From Streptomyces sp. NBC_00078 (GTDB taxonomy: Bacteria; Actinomycetota; Actinomycetes; Streptomycetales; Streptomycetaceae): a stretch of 64,000 nucleotides of DNA. Position numbers and translations under genes: made by a program. The stretch spans positions 3,596,001 through 3,660,000 of the forward strand of contig NZ_JAPELX010000001.1 of assembly GCF_026343335.1 (NCBI RefSeq), read 5' to 3'. The notes below the pieces were generated by a model that worked only from the letters and a program-made list of their open reading frames with translations, ran no database searches and was not told the DNA's origin. Below are positions 29,354-38,046 of this stretch, one piece after another (position 1 is the stretch's first letter; each line of letters opens with the position of its first letter).

Positions 29354-29594
29354 AGCGAACATCAAGGCGACGAACAGACGCGTCAAGAAAGTCCAAGGAA
29401 ATGGGCGTATTGCCCAGTTGTAGGGCGTGGACTTTGTCACTGACGTCGCTTGACGCTGAACTGGGCGGATAGTGTGAGCGATCCGGTGCATCAGGCCGCG
29501 AGGTCCTTCCTGCGGGTCGTGCACCTGTGACCGTGACCCGAGCGCCTTTGAGGGGAAAGGCGCCGCGTGGCCCAAACGGAGGATTGAGACAACC

Positions 29595-31322
29595 GTGGAC
29601 GCGCAAAGCCGTGGGCGGGCGGACAACGTCGACCCCGCAGACCAGTGGGTGCTCAATCCGGACACCGGCGAATACGAACTGCGACTGACTCCTTCCGCTC
29701 CGCAATCGACGGTTCCAGGGCCTCGCAGATCCGCCCCTCGTGGCGCGGGCGGCGCGGCGCGCAACCGTGGAGCGAAACCGCAGGCTCCGGGCCGCGAGGT
29801 ACCGCCGCAACGCCGGCGCCGCGCGACGCCCGAGGAGCCACTGCCGGGGCGGCGCGGGCGCCGGCCGGTGCAGAAGAAGTCGAAGGCCAAGAAGGCCCTG
29901 ATGTGGACCGGCGGTTCGATGGCCTTGGTGCTGGTCGCCGTCGGCACGGCCGGGTACCTCTACCTCAGGCACCTTGAGGGCAACGTCTCCACCACGGACA
30001 TCGGCACTGCGGGCAAGAGCGGCTTCAGCAAGGACGAGGCCTTCAACATCCTGATCATCGGCACCGACAAGCGCACCGGTAAGGGCAACGAGGGCTACGG
30101 CGACTCGGGCAGCGTCGGTCACGCCGACACGAACATCCTGCTGCACGTCTCGAAGGACCGTACGAACGCGACCGCGCTGAGCATTCCGCGGGACCTGATC
30201 GTGGATGTCCCGGACTGTGAGACGAAGCAGTCCGACGGCAGCGAGAAGGTGATCGCGGGCACGGAGGACGTCCGCTTCAACACCAGTCTGGGCCAGGACG
30301 GCCGGGACCCCGGTTGCACCATGCGCACGGTGAAGGCGGTCACCGGCATCGAGCCCGACCACTTCATGATGGTCGACTTCAACGCGGTGAAGACGCTGAC
30401 GACCGCGGTCGACGGCGTGCCGGTGTGTCTGGCCCACGCGGTGAGCGACAAGGAGTCGCACCTGAAACTGCCCGCCGGCCCGTCCAAGGTGGAGGGCGAG
30501 CAGGCACTGGCGTTCGTCCGCACCCGTCACAGCTGGGGCAACGCCGGTGACCTGGACCGCATCAAGGTGCAGCAGCAGTTCATGGCCTCGCTGATGCGGA
30601 AGATGTCCTCCAGCGACACGCTGACCAGCCCGACCAAGCTGTACAAGCTGGCCGAGGCCGCCACCAAGGCGCTGACGGTGGACACCGGCATCGGCAAGGT
30701 CAGCACGCTGAAGGACATCGCCCTGGAGATGAAGAAGGTCCCGACGAAGAACATCAGCTTCATGACGGTGCCGGTGCGGGACAACCCGGCGGACGGCGTC
30801 GTCCACAAGACCGTGATCGTCGACCCGGGCGCGGCGCCCAAGGTCTTCGACGCGATCAAGAACGACGTCTCCTTCACCGAGGTGAAGAAGGAGGAGAAGG
30901 CGGCCAAGGACGCCCAGGCCGCGCGTCTCAAGGGCAGCAGGTCCGCCGCCTCCGACGTGCGGGTGCGCATCTTCAACGCCGGCGCCACGGACGGCGGTGC
31001 GCAGGACACCCTGGTGTGGCTGCAGAACAGCGTGGGCGTGCTGAAGTCGAGGAACGCGGGCAACGCTCAGGTGGAGCTGGCCAAGACCACCCTGGAGTAC
31101 GCGCCCGCCCAGGCGTCCCAGGCCCGGGAACTGGCCGCCCTCATGGGTCTTCCCGGATCCGCCCTCAAGCCGGGCAAGAGCGTGACCAACTCCCAGGGAC
31201 TGCCCGAGATGACCCTGACCCTGGGCAAGGACTTCCATCAGGCCGGCGAGCCGCTCAACGCCTCGACGAAGGCGCCGCCCGTCGACAAGTCCACGGCGGA
31301 CAAGGTCAAGTGCGCGAGCTGA
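29595..31322 (+). CDS. LCP family protein 2 with LytR_C domain
   Basis: 575 residues. A long cytosolic, Arg/Pro-rich N-terminal tail (about 100 residues) precedes the membrane anchor (about 103-125). The LCP core (about 150-400) has NILIIGTDKRTGKGN, ATALSIPRDLIVDVP, DHFMMVDFNAVKTLTTAVDGV and FVRTRHSWGN. A C-terminal LytR_C domain (about 455-540) follows. The GTG start follows a GGAGG site at 12 bp. A strong hairpin lies 39 bp after its stop, so it probably has its own transcript end. Confidence 0.94.
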   Translation: MDAQSRGRADNVDPADQWVLNPDTGEYELRLTPSAPQSTVPGPRRSAPRGAGGAARNRGAKPQAPGREVPPQRRRRATPEEPLPGRRGRRPVQKKSKAKKALMWTGGSMALVLVAVGTAGYLYLRHLEGNVSTTDIGTAGKSGFSKDEAFNILIIGTDKRTGKGNEGYGDSGSVGHADTNILLHVSKDRTNATALSIPRDLIVDVPDCETKQSDGSEKVIAGTEDVRFNTSLGQDGRDPGCTMRTVKAVTGIEPDHFMMVDFNAVKTLTTAVDGVPVCLAHAVSDKESHLKLPAGPSKVEGEQALAFVRTRHSWGNAGDLDRIKVQQQFMASLMRKMSSSDTLTSPTKLYKLAEAATKALTVDTGIGKVSTLKDIALEMKKVPTKNISFMTVPVRDNPADGVVHKTVIVDPGAAPKVFDAIKNDVSFTEVKKEEKAAKDAQAARLKGSRSAASDVRVRIFNAGATDGGAQDTLVWLQNSVGVLKSRNAGNAQVELAKTTLEYAPAQASQARELAALMGLPGSALKPGKSVTNSQGLPEMTLTLGKDFHQAGEPLNASTKAPPVDKSTADKVKCAS

Positions 31323-31360
31323 ACGAAAATGTGCACCAATTGAACGACTGAGGTGACCAC

Positions 31361-31402
31361 ACAGGCCTGCCGTGCGTCTAACAGGACGCACGGCAGGCCT
31401 GT
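31361..31402. terminator. 18-bp perfect hairpin between LCP2 and LCP3
   Basis: ACAGGCCTGCCGTGCGTC pairs without mismatch with GACGCACGGCAGGCCTGT around a 6-nt TAACAG loop. There is no T-run after it, as is common in Streptomyces terminators. It starts 39 bp after the LCP2 stop and ends 28 bp before the LCP3 start. It is symmetrical and would work in both directions. Confidence 0.75.
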
Positions 31403-31430
31403 TCATGGCACATGGGTGGGGAGGACGGGG

Positions 31431-33074
31431 ATGACGGAGAGCAGTGTGCGGGGGGAGGGGACGGTTCCCGGTGTTCGGCGCGGCGAGGGAAAGAGCCGGA
31501 ACGGCGACCTGTTCGACGCGGGTGAGCCGTCCGTCGAGGGGAGCGGCAGCCGGCACGGCAGACGTCGGCCGCAACGCAAGCACCGCGTGCTCAGATGGTC
31601 GGCGACGACGCTGGCGGTGCTGATACTCGGCACGGCCGGCGCCGGATATCTGTACTACCAGCACCTGAACGGCAACATCCAGAAGGGGCAGCGCAGCAAC
31701 GGCGACTCCAAGGCGAAGAGGACCGGTCCGAACGCGGCCGGCCAGACGCCGGTGAACATCCTGCTGATCGGCTCCGACAGCCGTAACTCCGCGGAGAACC
31801 TGAAGCTCGGCGGACACCGGGAGAGTGTCGGCGCACCTCCGCTGGCCGATGTGCAGATGCTCATCCACCTGTCCGCGGACCGTAAGAGCGCCGCCATGGT
31901 GACCATCCCCCGGGACACCCGTGTCCACATCCGGAAGTGCAAGGACCCGGACACCGGCAAGGTCTACCCGGCGACCGATGACATCATCAACACCACCCTG
32001 GCCCGGGGCGGGGCCGGCTGCACGTTGAACACCTGGGAGGACCTCACCGGCGTCTACATCGACCACTGGATGATGGTCGACTTCGCGGGTGTGGTGCGGA
32101 TGGCGCACGCCGTCGGCGGCGTGGACGTCTGTGTGAAGCAGAACGTCTGGGACCGCTCGACAGCGGCCCAACGCGGCGGATCCGGGCTGAAGTTGACGGC
32201 CGGGACGCACAAGGTCGATGACGTGCAGGCCCTGCAGTGGCTCCGCACACGGCACGCCTGGGGCAGTGACCTGATGCGGGCTCGCGCCCAGCACATGTAT
32301 CTGAACTCGATGATCCGCACGCTGAAAGGGCAGAACGTCTTCACCGACTCCGGCCGGCTGATGGACCTGGCGGAGGCGGCCACCAAGTCCCTGAAGGTCT
32401 CCGAGGAGATCGGCTCGGTCAAGAAGCTGTACGACCTGGCCATGGAGATGAAGTCGGTGCCCACGAACCGCCTCACGTCGATGACGATGCCCAACGTCGA
32501 GGACCCGCTCAACGACGAGCACGTGGTGCCCGACAAGGCGGGCGCCGACCGGATCTGGCAGATGCTCCGGGACGACGTGCCGTTCGACAAGAACGGCAAG
32601 CGGTCCGACGCCCAGCAGGTCGGGAGCAAGGCCGAGGCGACCAAGTCGCCCTCCACGGACCCGAGTCGGCTGGGCGTGCTGGTGCGCAACGCCACCCGGA
32701 CCTCCACCGAGACCGCGGTCGACGGGCGGGCCGGGACGATCAGCCAGGCGCTCGTGCAGGAAGGGTTCAGCAGGGCCGCGTACGACACCTCGGGAGCGGC
32801 GTCCGAGGAGAGCACGGTCGTGCAGTACCCGAGCGCGGACCTCCAGGGAGACGCGCAGGCGGTGGCGAAGGCGCTCGGCATTCCGATGAGCGCGGTGAAG
32901 AGGTCGACCGACGTCTCCGGGGTGACCGTCGTCGTCGGCTCCGACTGGCGCACGGGCACGCACTACCCGAAGACGGCCAAGCCGAAGGCCGGCGACCTGC
33001 CCAGCGGTTCCGACGCCATCAACGGGTCGGACGCCACGCCGTGCATGGACGTGTACAAGCCCTACCAGTGGTGA
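31431..33074 (+). CDS. LCP family protein 3 with LytR_C domain
   Basis: 547 residues. Basic N-terminal tail, then the anchor (about 50-75, ILGTAGAGYLYYQHLNGNI). The LCP core (about 100-370) has VNILLIGSDSRNS, AAMVTIPRDTRVHI, DHWMMVDFAGVVRMAHAVGGV and WLRTRHAWGS. LytR_C runs from about 425 to 515, ending near VTVVVGSDWRTG. The ATG was chosen because GGGGAGG lies 7-12 bp before it. Close paralogue of LCP4 across the inserted export cassette. Confidence 0.94.
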   Translation: MTESSVRGEGTVPGVRRGEGKSRNGDLFDAGEPSVEGSGSRHGRRRPQRKHRVLRWSATTLAVLILGTAGAGYLYYQHLNGNIQKGQRSNGDSKAKRTGPNAAGQTPVNILLIGSDSRNSAENLKLGGHRESVGAPPLADVQMLIHLSADRKSAAMVTIPRDTRVHIRKCKDPDTGKVYPATDDIINTTLARGGAGCTLNTWEDLTGVYIDHWMMVDFAGVVRMAHAVGGVDVCVKQNVWDRSTAAQRGGSGLKLTAGTHKVDDVQALQWLRTRHAWGSDLMRARAQHMYLNSMIRTLKGQNVFTDSGRLMDLAEAATKSLKVSEEIGSVKKLYDLAMEMKSVPTNRLTSMTMPNVEDPLNDEHVVPDKAGADRIWQMLRDDVPFDKNGKRSDAQQVGSKAEATKSPSTDPSRLGVLVRNATRTSTETAVDGRAGTISQALVQEGFSRAAYDTSGAASEESTVVQYPSADLQGDAQAVAKALGIPMSAVKRSTDVSGVTVVVGSDWRTGTHYPKTAKPKAGDLPSGSDAINGSDATPCMDVYKPYQW

Positions 33075-33089
33075 CCGGCCGACGGCCGG
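33075..33089. terminator. Short hairpin after LCP3
   Basis: CCGGCC-GAC-GGCCGG begins directly after the LCP3 stop codon and pairs over 6 GC base pairs. LCP3 and the last gene of the minus-strand cassette converge here, so it may end one or both transcripts. Confidence 0.4.
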
Positions 33090-33195
33090 CGCCTGGGCGC
33101 AAGTCCTGGGGCCCGTGCCGGAGGGTCGCTGCCGGCTGACGGGGATCCTGCCGCGTCGCCTCGTCGATCTGCTGGTCGGCGGGGCGAGGTGCAGT

Positions 33196-34128
33196 TCATC
33201 GGGAGGTGCCCCCGCCGAGGACGGCCTTCGCCTCGGCGACCTGAGCGCGGTGGATCCGCTGCAGTTCCGACAGCGCCGCTGCCTGCTTGTCGATCATCGC
33301 TCCCTGGATCCGCGATTCGACGCCGAACCAGACGGGCAGAAGCCTCGTCTTCCGCTTGCACTCCACGTCAGCCACCGCCGTGGGCACCTCGCGGGCTCCT
33401 GGGTGGCCCTTGGTGAACTCCGGAACATCGAGCGGGTCCATGGGGGACGCATAGCGGCGGCCGCCGCTCGCCGCCATACAGCTCGACCAGCGGCGGAAGA
33501 CGGCCAGGACGGCGGGCTGCCGCATCGACTGCGCGTAGCTGCCGCTCGCGATCGCGCCGGCTGCGGCCGAGGTGTTCGGCCGGGCGTATTCTCCCTCGAC
33601 GCGCTCGACCGCCTCGGCCCGGCACCCGCCCTTCGGGACGGCCCTGCCGTGGTAGGTCACCTCACTGCCGGCGTTCTTGCCGCTCTCTCCCATGAGAACC
33701 GTCAGCATCCCCGGCGGTATCGGTGACGCCGAGACGGCGGGGCTCGGCGGGAGGTGATAGCCGTACGCCGAGGCCTCCTTGGGACTCGACAGGCCGTAGC
33801 GCCGGTCCGCGCTGCGCGTCTGCGGCTGCCGGGTGAAAGGGTAGGAGATCCCGTAGCGCGCCAGACACTTCTTCTCAAGCTTCTGCTCCGCGGACTGGAT
33901 GAGTTCGCTCTGATCGGGGGTCAGGCTGTAGGCGGCGATGGGCAGTTTCCCGCTGTAGTCGCCGGACAGCACGGGCACATCGCCGGCCGAAGGGCGCGGC
34001 GAGGTGGCGCGCGCCGGGGCGGGGTGCCCGGCGGGCGAGGACGACGGGCCGCCGCAGGCCGACAGCGCCGCCGCGGCGAGGACCGCGACGGCAGCGCCGC
34101 GCAACGGCACCGGAAGAGAGTTGATCAC
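33196..34128 (-). CDS. Lipoprotein A of the export cassette (uncharacterised)
   Basis: 310 residues. It begins VINSLPVPLR, with a hydrophobic stretch and lipobox LSAC (lipid Cys25), so it should be anchored outside the membrane. The body has two short conserved-looking blocks, RRWSSCMAASG and VADVECKRKTRLLPVWF, containing single cysteines, and an alpha-helical C-terminus. It is clearly paralogous to the lipoprotein at 35714-36592. GTG start follows GGAGG by 6 bp. No known domain was recognised. Its place at the end of the cassette suggests a partner or immunity role, but this is inference. Confidence 0.85.
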   Translation of the reverse strand: MINSLPVPLRGAAVAVLAAAALSACGGPSSSPAGHPAPARATSPRPSAGDVPVLSGDYSGKLPIAAYSLTPDQSELIQSAEQKLEKKCLARYGISYPFTRQPQTRSADRRYGLSSPKEASAYGYHLPPSPAVSASPIPPGMLTVLMGESGKNAGSEVTYHGRAVPKGGCRAEAVERVEGEYARPNTSAAAGAIASGSYAQSMRQPAVLAVFRRWSSCMAASGGRRYASPMDPLDVPEFTKGHPGAREVPTAVADVECKRKTRLLPVWFGVESRIQGAMIDKQAAALSELQRIHRAQVAEAKAVLGGGTSR

Positions 34129-34144
34129 CGGGAGCCTCCACGGT

Positions 34145-34181
34145 GACGTGCGGTCCGGTGGTGGCCACCGCACCGCACGTC
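34145..34181. other. Intra-cassette hairpin before lipoprotein A
   Basis: GACGTGCGGT and ACCGCACGTC pair over 10 bp, enclosing an inner GGTGG/CCACC stem. It lies in the 61-bp gap between the inhibitor-like gene and lipoprotein A. It could partly terminate transcription or stabilise the upstream message and so set relative levels. Confidence 0.55.
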
Positions 34182-34189
34182 CGGTGTCG

Positions 34190-34627
34190 TCAGAACTGGT
34201 AGCAGCGGGTGTCGCGGGTGAACTTGAAGGAGGCGTCGTTGTTGTACGTGTTGTGCAGACGGAAGACCAGCTTCGACGGCGGAACCGAGTCACAGGACCC
34301 GCCGTAGCCGCTGTTGAAGTAGATGGTGACGTACGAGTTGGGCGACACGTTGTCCAGCGAGGCGGCGTTGTTCTTCACCGGCTGGCCGTAACCGGCGTCC
34401 CCGGAGTACTCGTCGAAGGTGTAGCCGGCCAGGTTCGAGACGTTGTCCCGCTCGAAGTGAGCCGAGGCCCCCTCAAGGTCACTGTTGTAGTCGAAGACGA
34501 CGCACAGCGAGCTGTCCAGGCAGTTGTCCGAGGGGTACGCCGAAGCCGGCGCGGTCGTGGCGATGAGGGAGCCCAGCACGACCGGAAGGGTCACGGCTGC
34601 GGCGACGATGTTCCTGCGGAGGTTCAT
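34190..34627 (-). CDS. Secreted peptidase-inhibitor I36-like protein A
   Basis: 145 residues with a signal peptide (MNLRRNIVAAAVTLPVVLG...ASA). The mature part has four Cys and the I36/crystallin-like pattern CVVFDYNSDLEGASAHF, GQPVKNNAAS, YFNSGYGG and TYNNDASFKF. I36 members include the Streptomyces metalloprotease inhibitor SMPI, so extracellular protease inhibition is possible but unproven. It is a paralogue of the protein at 35244-35660, sharing PVKNNAAS and YNN(D/N)ASF. Confidence 0.85.
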   Translation of the reverse strand: MNLRRNIVAAAVTLPVVLGSLIATTAPASAYPSDNCLDSSLCVVFDYNSDLEGASAHFERDNVSNLAGYTFDEYSGDAGYGQPVKNNAASLDNVSPNSYVTIYFNSGYGGSCDSVPPSKLVFRLHNTYNNDASFKFTRDTRCYQF

Positions 34628-34674
34628 GACGTTGTCCTTGTCCGGAAGGGAATGAGGTCTGGGGCCGGGCCGGC

Positions 34675-35145
34675 TCAGTAGGCCGCGGTGCGGGTGTCGG
34701 CCGAGCCGGCGGCCGTGTCGACGGTGCCCTCCGCGAAGGAGGTCAGACCCTTGTCGTAGACCATGGGCGTGTAGCACTGCGTCTGGCCCTGGCCGATGGT
34801 GCAGCTGTAGGTACGGCCGTCGTTGTTGCGCACGACGTAGGCGTGGGCGCAGTCGTAGCCGGCGGACGCGTTGCCGCACGCCGACTGGGTGTAGTTGAGG
34901 GTGAATCTCGCCCAGGCGGTATGACACGCGAGGCTGTAGCGCAGCTCGATGGTGCCGAAGGTGCTGTGCGAGTTCTTCACGACGGCGGACTGCACCGTGG
35001 TGGCACCACTGGCGCAACCCGTGGCGGACGGGTCGGACCCGTCATAGGTGTACGCCTGGGCGCCACCGGTGGCAGCGATCAGCGACAGGCCGAGAGCGCC
35101 GGTGACCACACCCGCACGCGCGAAGTTCCTCAGGTTGAAACGCAT
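34675..35145 (-). CDS. Secreted DUF2690 family protein
   Basis: 156 residues starting MRFNLRNFARAGVVTGALG with a signal peptide ending near AQA. The mature part has the DUF2690 (YjfA) pattern: a CASGATTVQSAVV start, then GTIELRYSLACHTAWARF, and several further Cys that could form disulfides. Family members are secreted by Streptomyces and have no known function. An AAAGGAAATT site precedes the chosen ATG; an upstream ATG gives 8 extra residues. Confidence 0.83.
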   Translation of the reverse strand: MRFNLRNFARAGVVTGALGLSLIAATGGAQAYTYDGSDPSATGCASGATTVQSAVVKNSHSTFGTIELRYSLACHTAWARFTLNYTQSACGNASAGYDCAHAYVVRNNDGRTYSCTIGQGQTQCYTPMVYDKGLTSFAEGTVDTAAGSADTRTAAY

Positions 35146-35179
35146 GGTGCAATTTCCTTTCATGGGCATGACAGATGAA

Positions 35180-35215
35180 CCCGGGGCCCCGTCCCGTCAT
35201 GGACGGGGCGCCGGG
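35180..35215. other. Intra-cassette hairpin before the DUF2690 gene
   Basis: GCCCCGTCC and GGACGGGGC pair over 9 bp around CGTCAT, extended by CCCGG/CCGGG. It lies in the 98-bp gap between the two secreted-protein genes. With the hairpin at 34145 it divides the cassette into segments whose message levels could differ. Confidence 0.55.
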
Positions 35216-35243
35216 TGGGTGGTGCGTGATGCGTGGGTGAGCG

Positions 35244-35660
35244 TCAGCGCCAGCGGAAGGACGCGTTGTTGTTGTACGTCTTGACGAGGTTGCCCAGGTC
35301 ACGCGGCGGGGCCACGTCCGAGGCACCGCCGTAGTTGGAGTTGAAGTACGACACACCGGTCTTGTCGGTGCGGCTGTTGGCGTAGGACGCGGCGTTGTTC
35401 TTCACCGGCGTGTTCACGCCGGCCGTGCCCTGGCCGCCGTCGGAGAAGTTCCAGTTGGCCCAGTTGGGGATGTTCTCGTAGGTGGCCGTCCAGCCGCCCT
35501 TCTGGCCCGAGTTGTACCAGAGGCAGTAGTCGACATCGATGACGCCGCCGCACAGGCTGTCCGGGATGCTGTCGGCCTGGGCGGGCGCGGCGGTGACCAG
35601 CATGCCGAAGGTGCCGGCAGCGGCCATCGCGACCGCGACGGCGGAGCTACGAAGACGCAT
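35244..35660 (-). CDS. Secreted peptidase-inhibitor I36-like protein B
   Basis: 138 residues with a clear signal peptide (MRLRSSAVAVAMAAAGTFG...AQA). The mature part is Trp/Asn/Gly-rich with only two Cys. It shares PVKNNAAS, SYFNSNYGG and TYNNNASFRW with I36-like protein A, so the two are diverged duplicates. AAGGGAAT precedes the ATG by a good distance. An extracellular inhibitor or structural role is inferred from the family. Confidence 0.84.
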   Translation of the reverse strand: MRLRSSAVAVAMAAAGTFGMLVTAAPAQADSIPDSLCGGVIDVDYCLWYNSGQKGGWTATYENIPNWANWNFSDGGQGTAGVNTPVKNNAASYANSRTDKTGVSYFNSNYGGASDVAPPRDLGNLVKTYNNNASFRWR

Positions 35661-35713
35661 GAGGTGGGATTCCCTTCTGATGGGTGAACGGGGGTTGTGA
35701 CGGAGCGCTACGG

Positions 35714-36592
35714 TCACCGGGACTCACCGACCTCGGCGGCGGCACGCTTGAGCTGGTCCTCCTTGTGCCGCTTGATCCGGGCGAGCGTCTCGGCGTTCTT
35801 GTCGATCTCCGTCTGCTGCATCGCGGACTCGACGTCGAACCAGCTGCGGACGAGTCCGGTCTTCTTCTTGCATTCGACGTCCGCGCGGGCCGTCGAAATC
35901 TCTGCGGGTTCGGTCGTGGCCTTGCCGAACCTCGGGTCGTCGATCGCGTCCATGGGCGAGCCGTAGCGGTAGCCCTTGGACGCCATGCACGAGGACCAGG
36001 CGCGGAAGACGGCCAGCACCCGTGGGTCCTTCTCGCTGCGGACGTAGCTGTCCATGTTGATCCGGCGCGCGATCTCGTCCGGGCCGAACGTGGCCTTGTC
36101 CCCGGCGAGCCGTCGCTTGGCCTCGCCGACGCATCCGCCGTCGGGGTCCAGCCGGCCGTCGGCACGAGGCTTGCCGCTCAGCGCGATACGGCCGGCCTCA
36201 CCCAGTGCCTGAACGTTGGCCCGGCCCGTCCTGGGCGTCGGGAAGTGGTAGCCGTAGGTGGCCGCCGTATGGGAGTTGGCGATGCCGTATCTGCGGTCCA
36301 TGACGCCGATGTCAGGGGTGTCGGTCTCGTCAGGGCGGTAGTCGAAGCCCTTGGCCTTCATGCAGTCGCGGGCCAGGTCGTTCATCGCGTGGGTGAGCAG
36401 GCCCATGTCGGCCTCCGAGAACACGTAGCTCTCGACCGGCAGCGCCAGGTCCGCCGTCAGGCTGGAGGACCTGGGGGCGATGGAACTGTCCGGGGCGGCG
36501 GACGCCCGCGCCCCGTCGTGGTCACCCCCACCGGAGCACCCGGTCAGCAGCACCGCGGCGGCGAACAGAACAGCGGTCGTCTTCTTTCGCAT
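35714..36592 (-). CDS. Lipoprotein B of the export cassette (uncharacterised)
   Basis: 292 residues. MRKKTTAVLFAAAVLLTGC gives a textbook lipoprotein signal with lipid Cys19. The body has the same blocks as lipoprotein A (FRAWSSCMASKGYRY, SPMDAIDDPRF, RADVECKKKTGLVRSWF), plus an N-terminal DCMKAKGFDYR motif, so single conserved Cys residues may pair. Located directly downstream of the ABC permease gene (62 bp), in the same orientation. No named domain recognised. Confidence 0.86.
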   Translation of the reverse strand: MRKKTTAVLFAAAVLLTGCSGGGDHDGARASAAPDSSIAPRSSSLTADLALPVESYVFSEADMGLLTHAMNDLARDCMKAKGFDYRPDETDTPDIGVMDRRYGIANSHTAATYGYHFPTPRTGRANVQALGEAGRIALSGKPRADGRLDPDGGCVGEAKRRLAGDKATFGPDEIARRINMDSYVRSEKDPRVLAVFRAWSSCMASKGYRYGSPMDAIDDPRFGKATTEPAEISTARADVECKKKTGLVRSWFDVESAMQQTEIDKNAETLARIKRHKEDQLKRAAAEVGESR

Positions 36593-36654
36593 TGCTCTTC
36601 CTCTTGAGCCCACAACGTCTTCGGAATGGCGCGGGCGGCACCCGGCCCGGCCGG

Positions 36655-38046
36655 TCACCGGCGGAGCGCTTCCGCCGGCTGGACGCGGCTCGCGCGCCAA
36701 GCGGGGTACAGGCCCGCGACAAGTCCGGTGGCCAGGCCGATGACAGGCGCGGCGACCACCGTCAGCGGGGCCATCACGGGGGTCCAGTCGCGTACGACGG
36801 CCATGACCACCACCGTCACCGTGCCGAGGCTGGTGCCCACCAGGCCGCCCAGCGCGCCCAGGGCGCCCGACTCGGCCAGGAACTGCGCCATGATGTGCCG
36901 GCCGCGGGCGCCCAGGGCACGGCGCAGCCCGATCTCACCGGTGCGTTCCAGCACCGCGACAAGCGTGGTGTTGGCGATACCGACGGCGCCGATCACCAGA
37001 CAGATGCCGGCCAGCAGCATGAAGAGGTGGTCGAGGTCGGAGGTGACATCGCCGCGCAGTGCCCTCGGGTCGGGAGGCGGCACGGCCCGGAACAGGCCAG
37101 GGTGCGCGGGATCGAGCGCGAGGGGTGCCTCGTCGGCGATCTGCCGTGCGGCGCCCAGGTCGGTCGAGATGAGCATCCCGGCCCGCCGGCCGCTGTCCGG
37201 GCCGCCCCAGATCCGCTCGGCCGTGGTGCGGGGGACGACGACGGACAGCAGCAGGTCCGCCTTGCGCTGCACGTCGTCGACGATGCCGATGACGGTGAAG
37301 GGACGGCCGCCGACGAACACGGCCGGCTGGGTCTCAAGGGTGGTGATCCCGAGGCGCGCGGCAAGTCCGGAGCCGATCACGGCGACGCTCTCGCCCCGCC
37401 GTTCGTGGAAGGCGTCGAAGATCCGCCCCTGTGCCAGGTGCGGGTCCGCCGCCGCGAGGACGCCGGGGGAGGCCGCGATCACCTGGGTCCGCTCACCTGC
37501 CGCCGGTTCCGCGGCCGAACCGGGGGGAACGGCCGCGACGAGTTCGTCCGCCCGCAGCCGTACAGGCCAGTACACCCCCGCGTGCCGGACACCGTGCAGG
37601 GCCTCGATGCGTCGGTCGGCGTCGGCGGGGAAGGCGTTGGACAGCAGGTCGGGCTGGTCGCCGCCGGTGTCATCGACGGTGACCTCCGTCGCGGACAGGG
37701 CGTTGAAGCGCGAGTCGATCTGCGACGAGGCGGTGGCCGTGAGACCCAGGACGGCGACGAAGGTGCCGACTCCGAGCACGGTCCCCAGCGCGGTCAGCAC
37801 GGAACGCGCCGGCCGCTGCAGGATTCCCGCCGTGGCCTCGCCGAGCACGTCCCGGGCACTGAGCCGGGACCTCTCGACGGGCGGCACGACCGCGGGCCGG
37901 CGCCACCGCACCAGGCGCCGGGCCACACCGCGCCAGGACCGCGCCGGATCCGTGCCGGGTACAGCCGTGTCCGCGACGGCGCTCACCGGCTCCGCGGCGG
38001 ACCGCCCCGGGTCCTTCGGACGAGGGCGAACGGTCGGGGTTCTCAT
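36655..38046 (-). CDS. MacB-like ABC transporter permease (FtsX type)
   Basis: 463 residues. A first membrane span (about 75-100, ALGTVLGVGTFVAVLGLTA) precedes a large extracytoplasmic MacB_PCD domain (about 110-335). Three more spans follow near the C-terminus (LFMLLAGICLVIGAVGIAN; LGALGGLVGTSLGTVTVVVM; VVAAPVIGLATGLVAGLYPAW), with EIGLRRALGA as the coupling-helix region. It overlaps the ATPase gene by 4 bp. MacB-type permeases act mechanically on substrates at the outer face of the membrane rather than threading them through. Confidence 0.92.
   Translation of the reverse strand: MRTPTVRPRPKDPGRSAAEPVSAVADTAVPGTDPARSWRGVARRLVRWRRPAVVPPVERSRLSARDVLGEATAGILQRPARSVLTALGTVLGVGTFVAVLGLTATASSQIDSRFNALSATEVTVDDTGGDQPDLLSNAFPADADRRIEALHGVRHAGVYWPVRLRADELVAAVPPGSAAEPAAGERTQVIAASPGVLAAADPHLAQGRIFDAFHERRGESVAVIGSGLAARLGITTLETQPAVFVGGRPFTVIGIVDDVQRKADLLLSVVVPRTTAERIWGGPDSGRRAGMLISTDLGAARQIADEAPLALDPAHPGLFRAVPPPDPRALRGDVTSDLDHLFMLLAGICLVIGAVGIANTTLVAVLERTGEIGLRRALGARGRHIMAQFLAESGALGALGGLVGTSLGTVTVVVMAVVRDWTPVMAPLTVVAAPVIGLATGLVAGLYPAWRASRVQPAEALRR

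Noticed and set aside
29148-32963. 1271-codon minus-strand open frame across LCP2 and LCP3
   Set aside because: It spans two genes and their terminator and has no domain; both genes on the plus strand carry LCP motifs.
33115-33726. 203-codon plus-strand frame over lipoprotein A
   Set aside because: It starts in the intergenic hairpin and is the complement of a gene with lipobox and paralogue; no motifs of its own.
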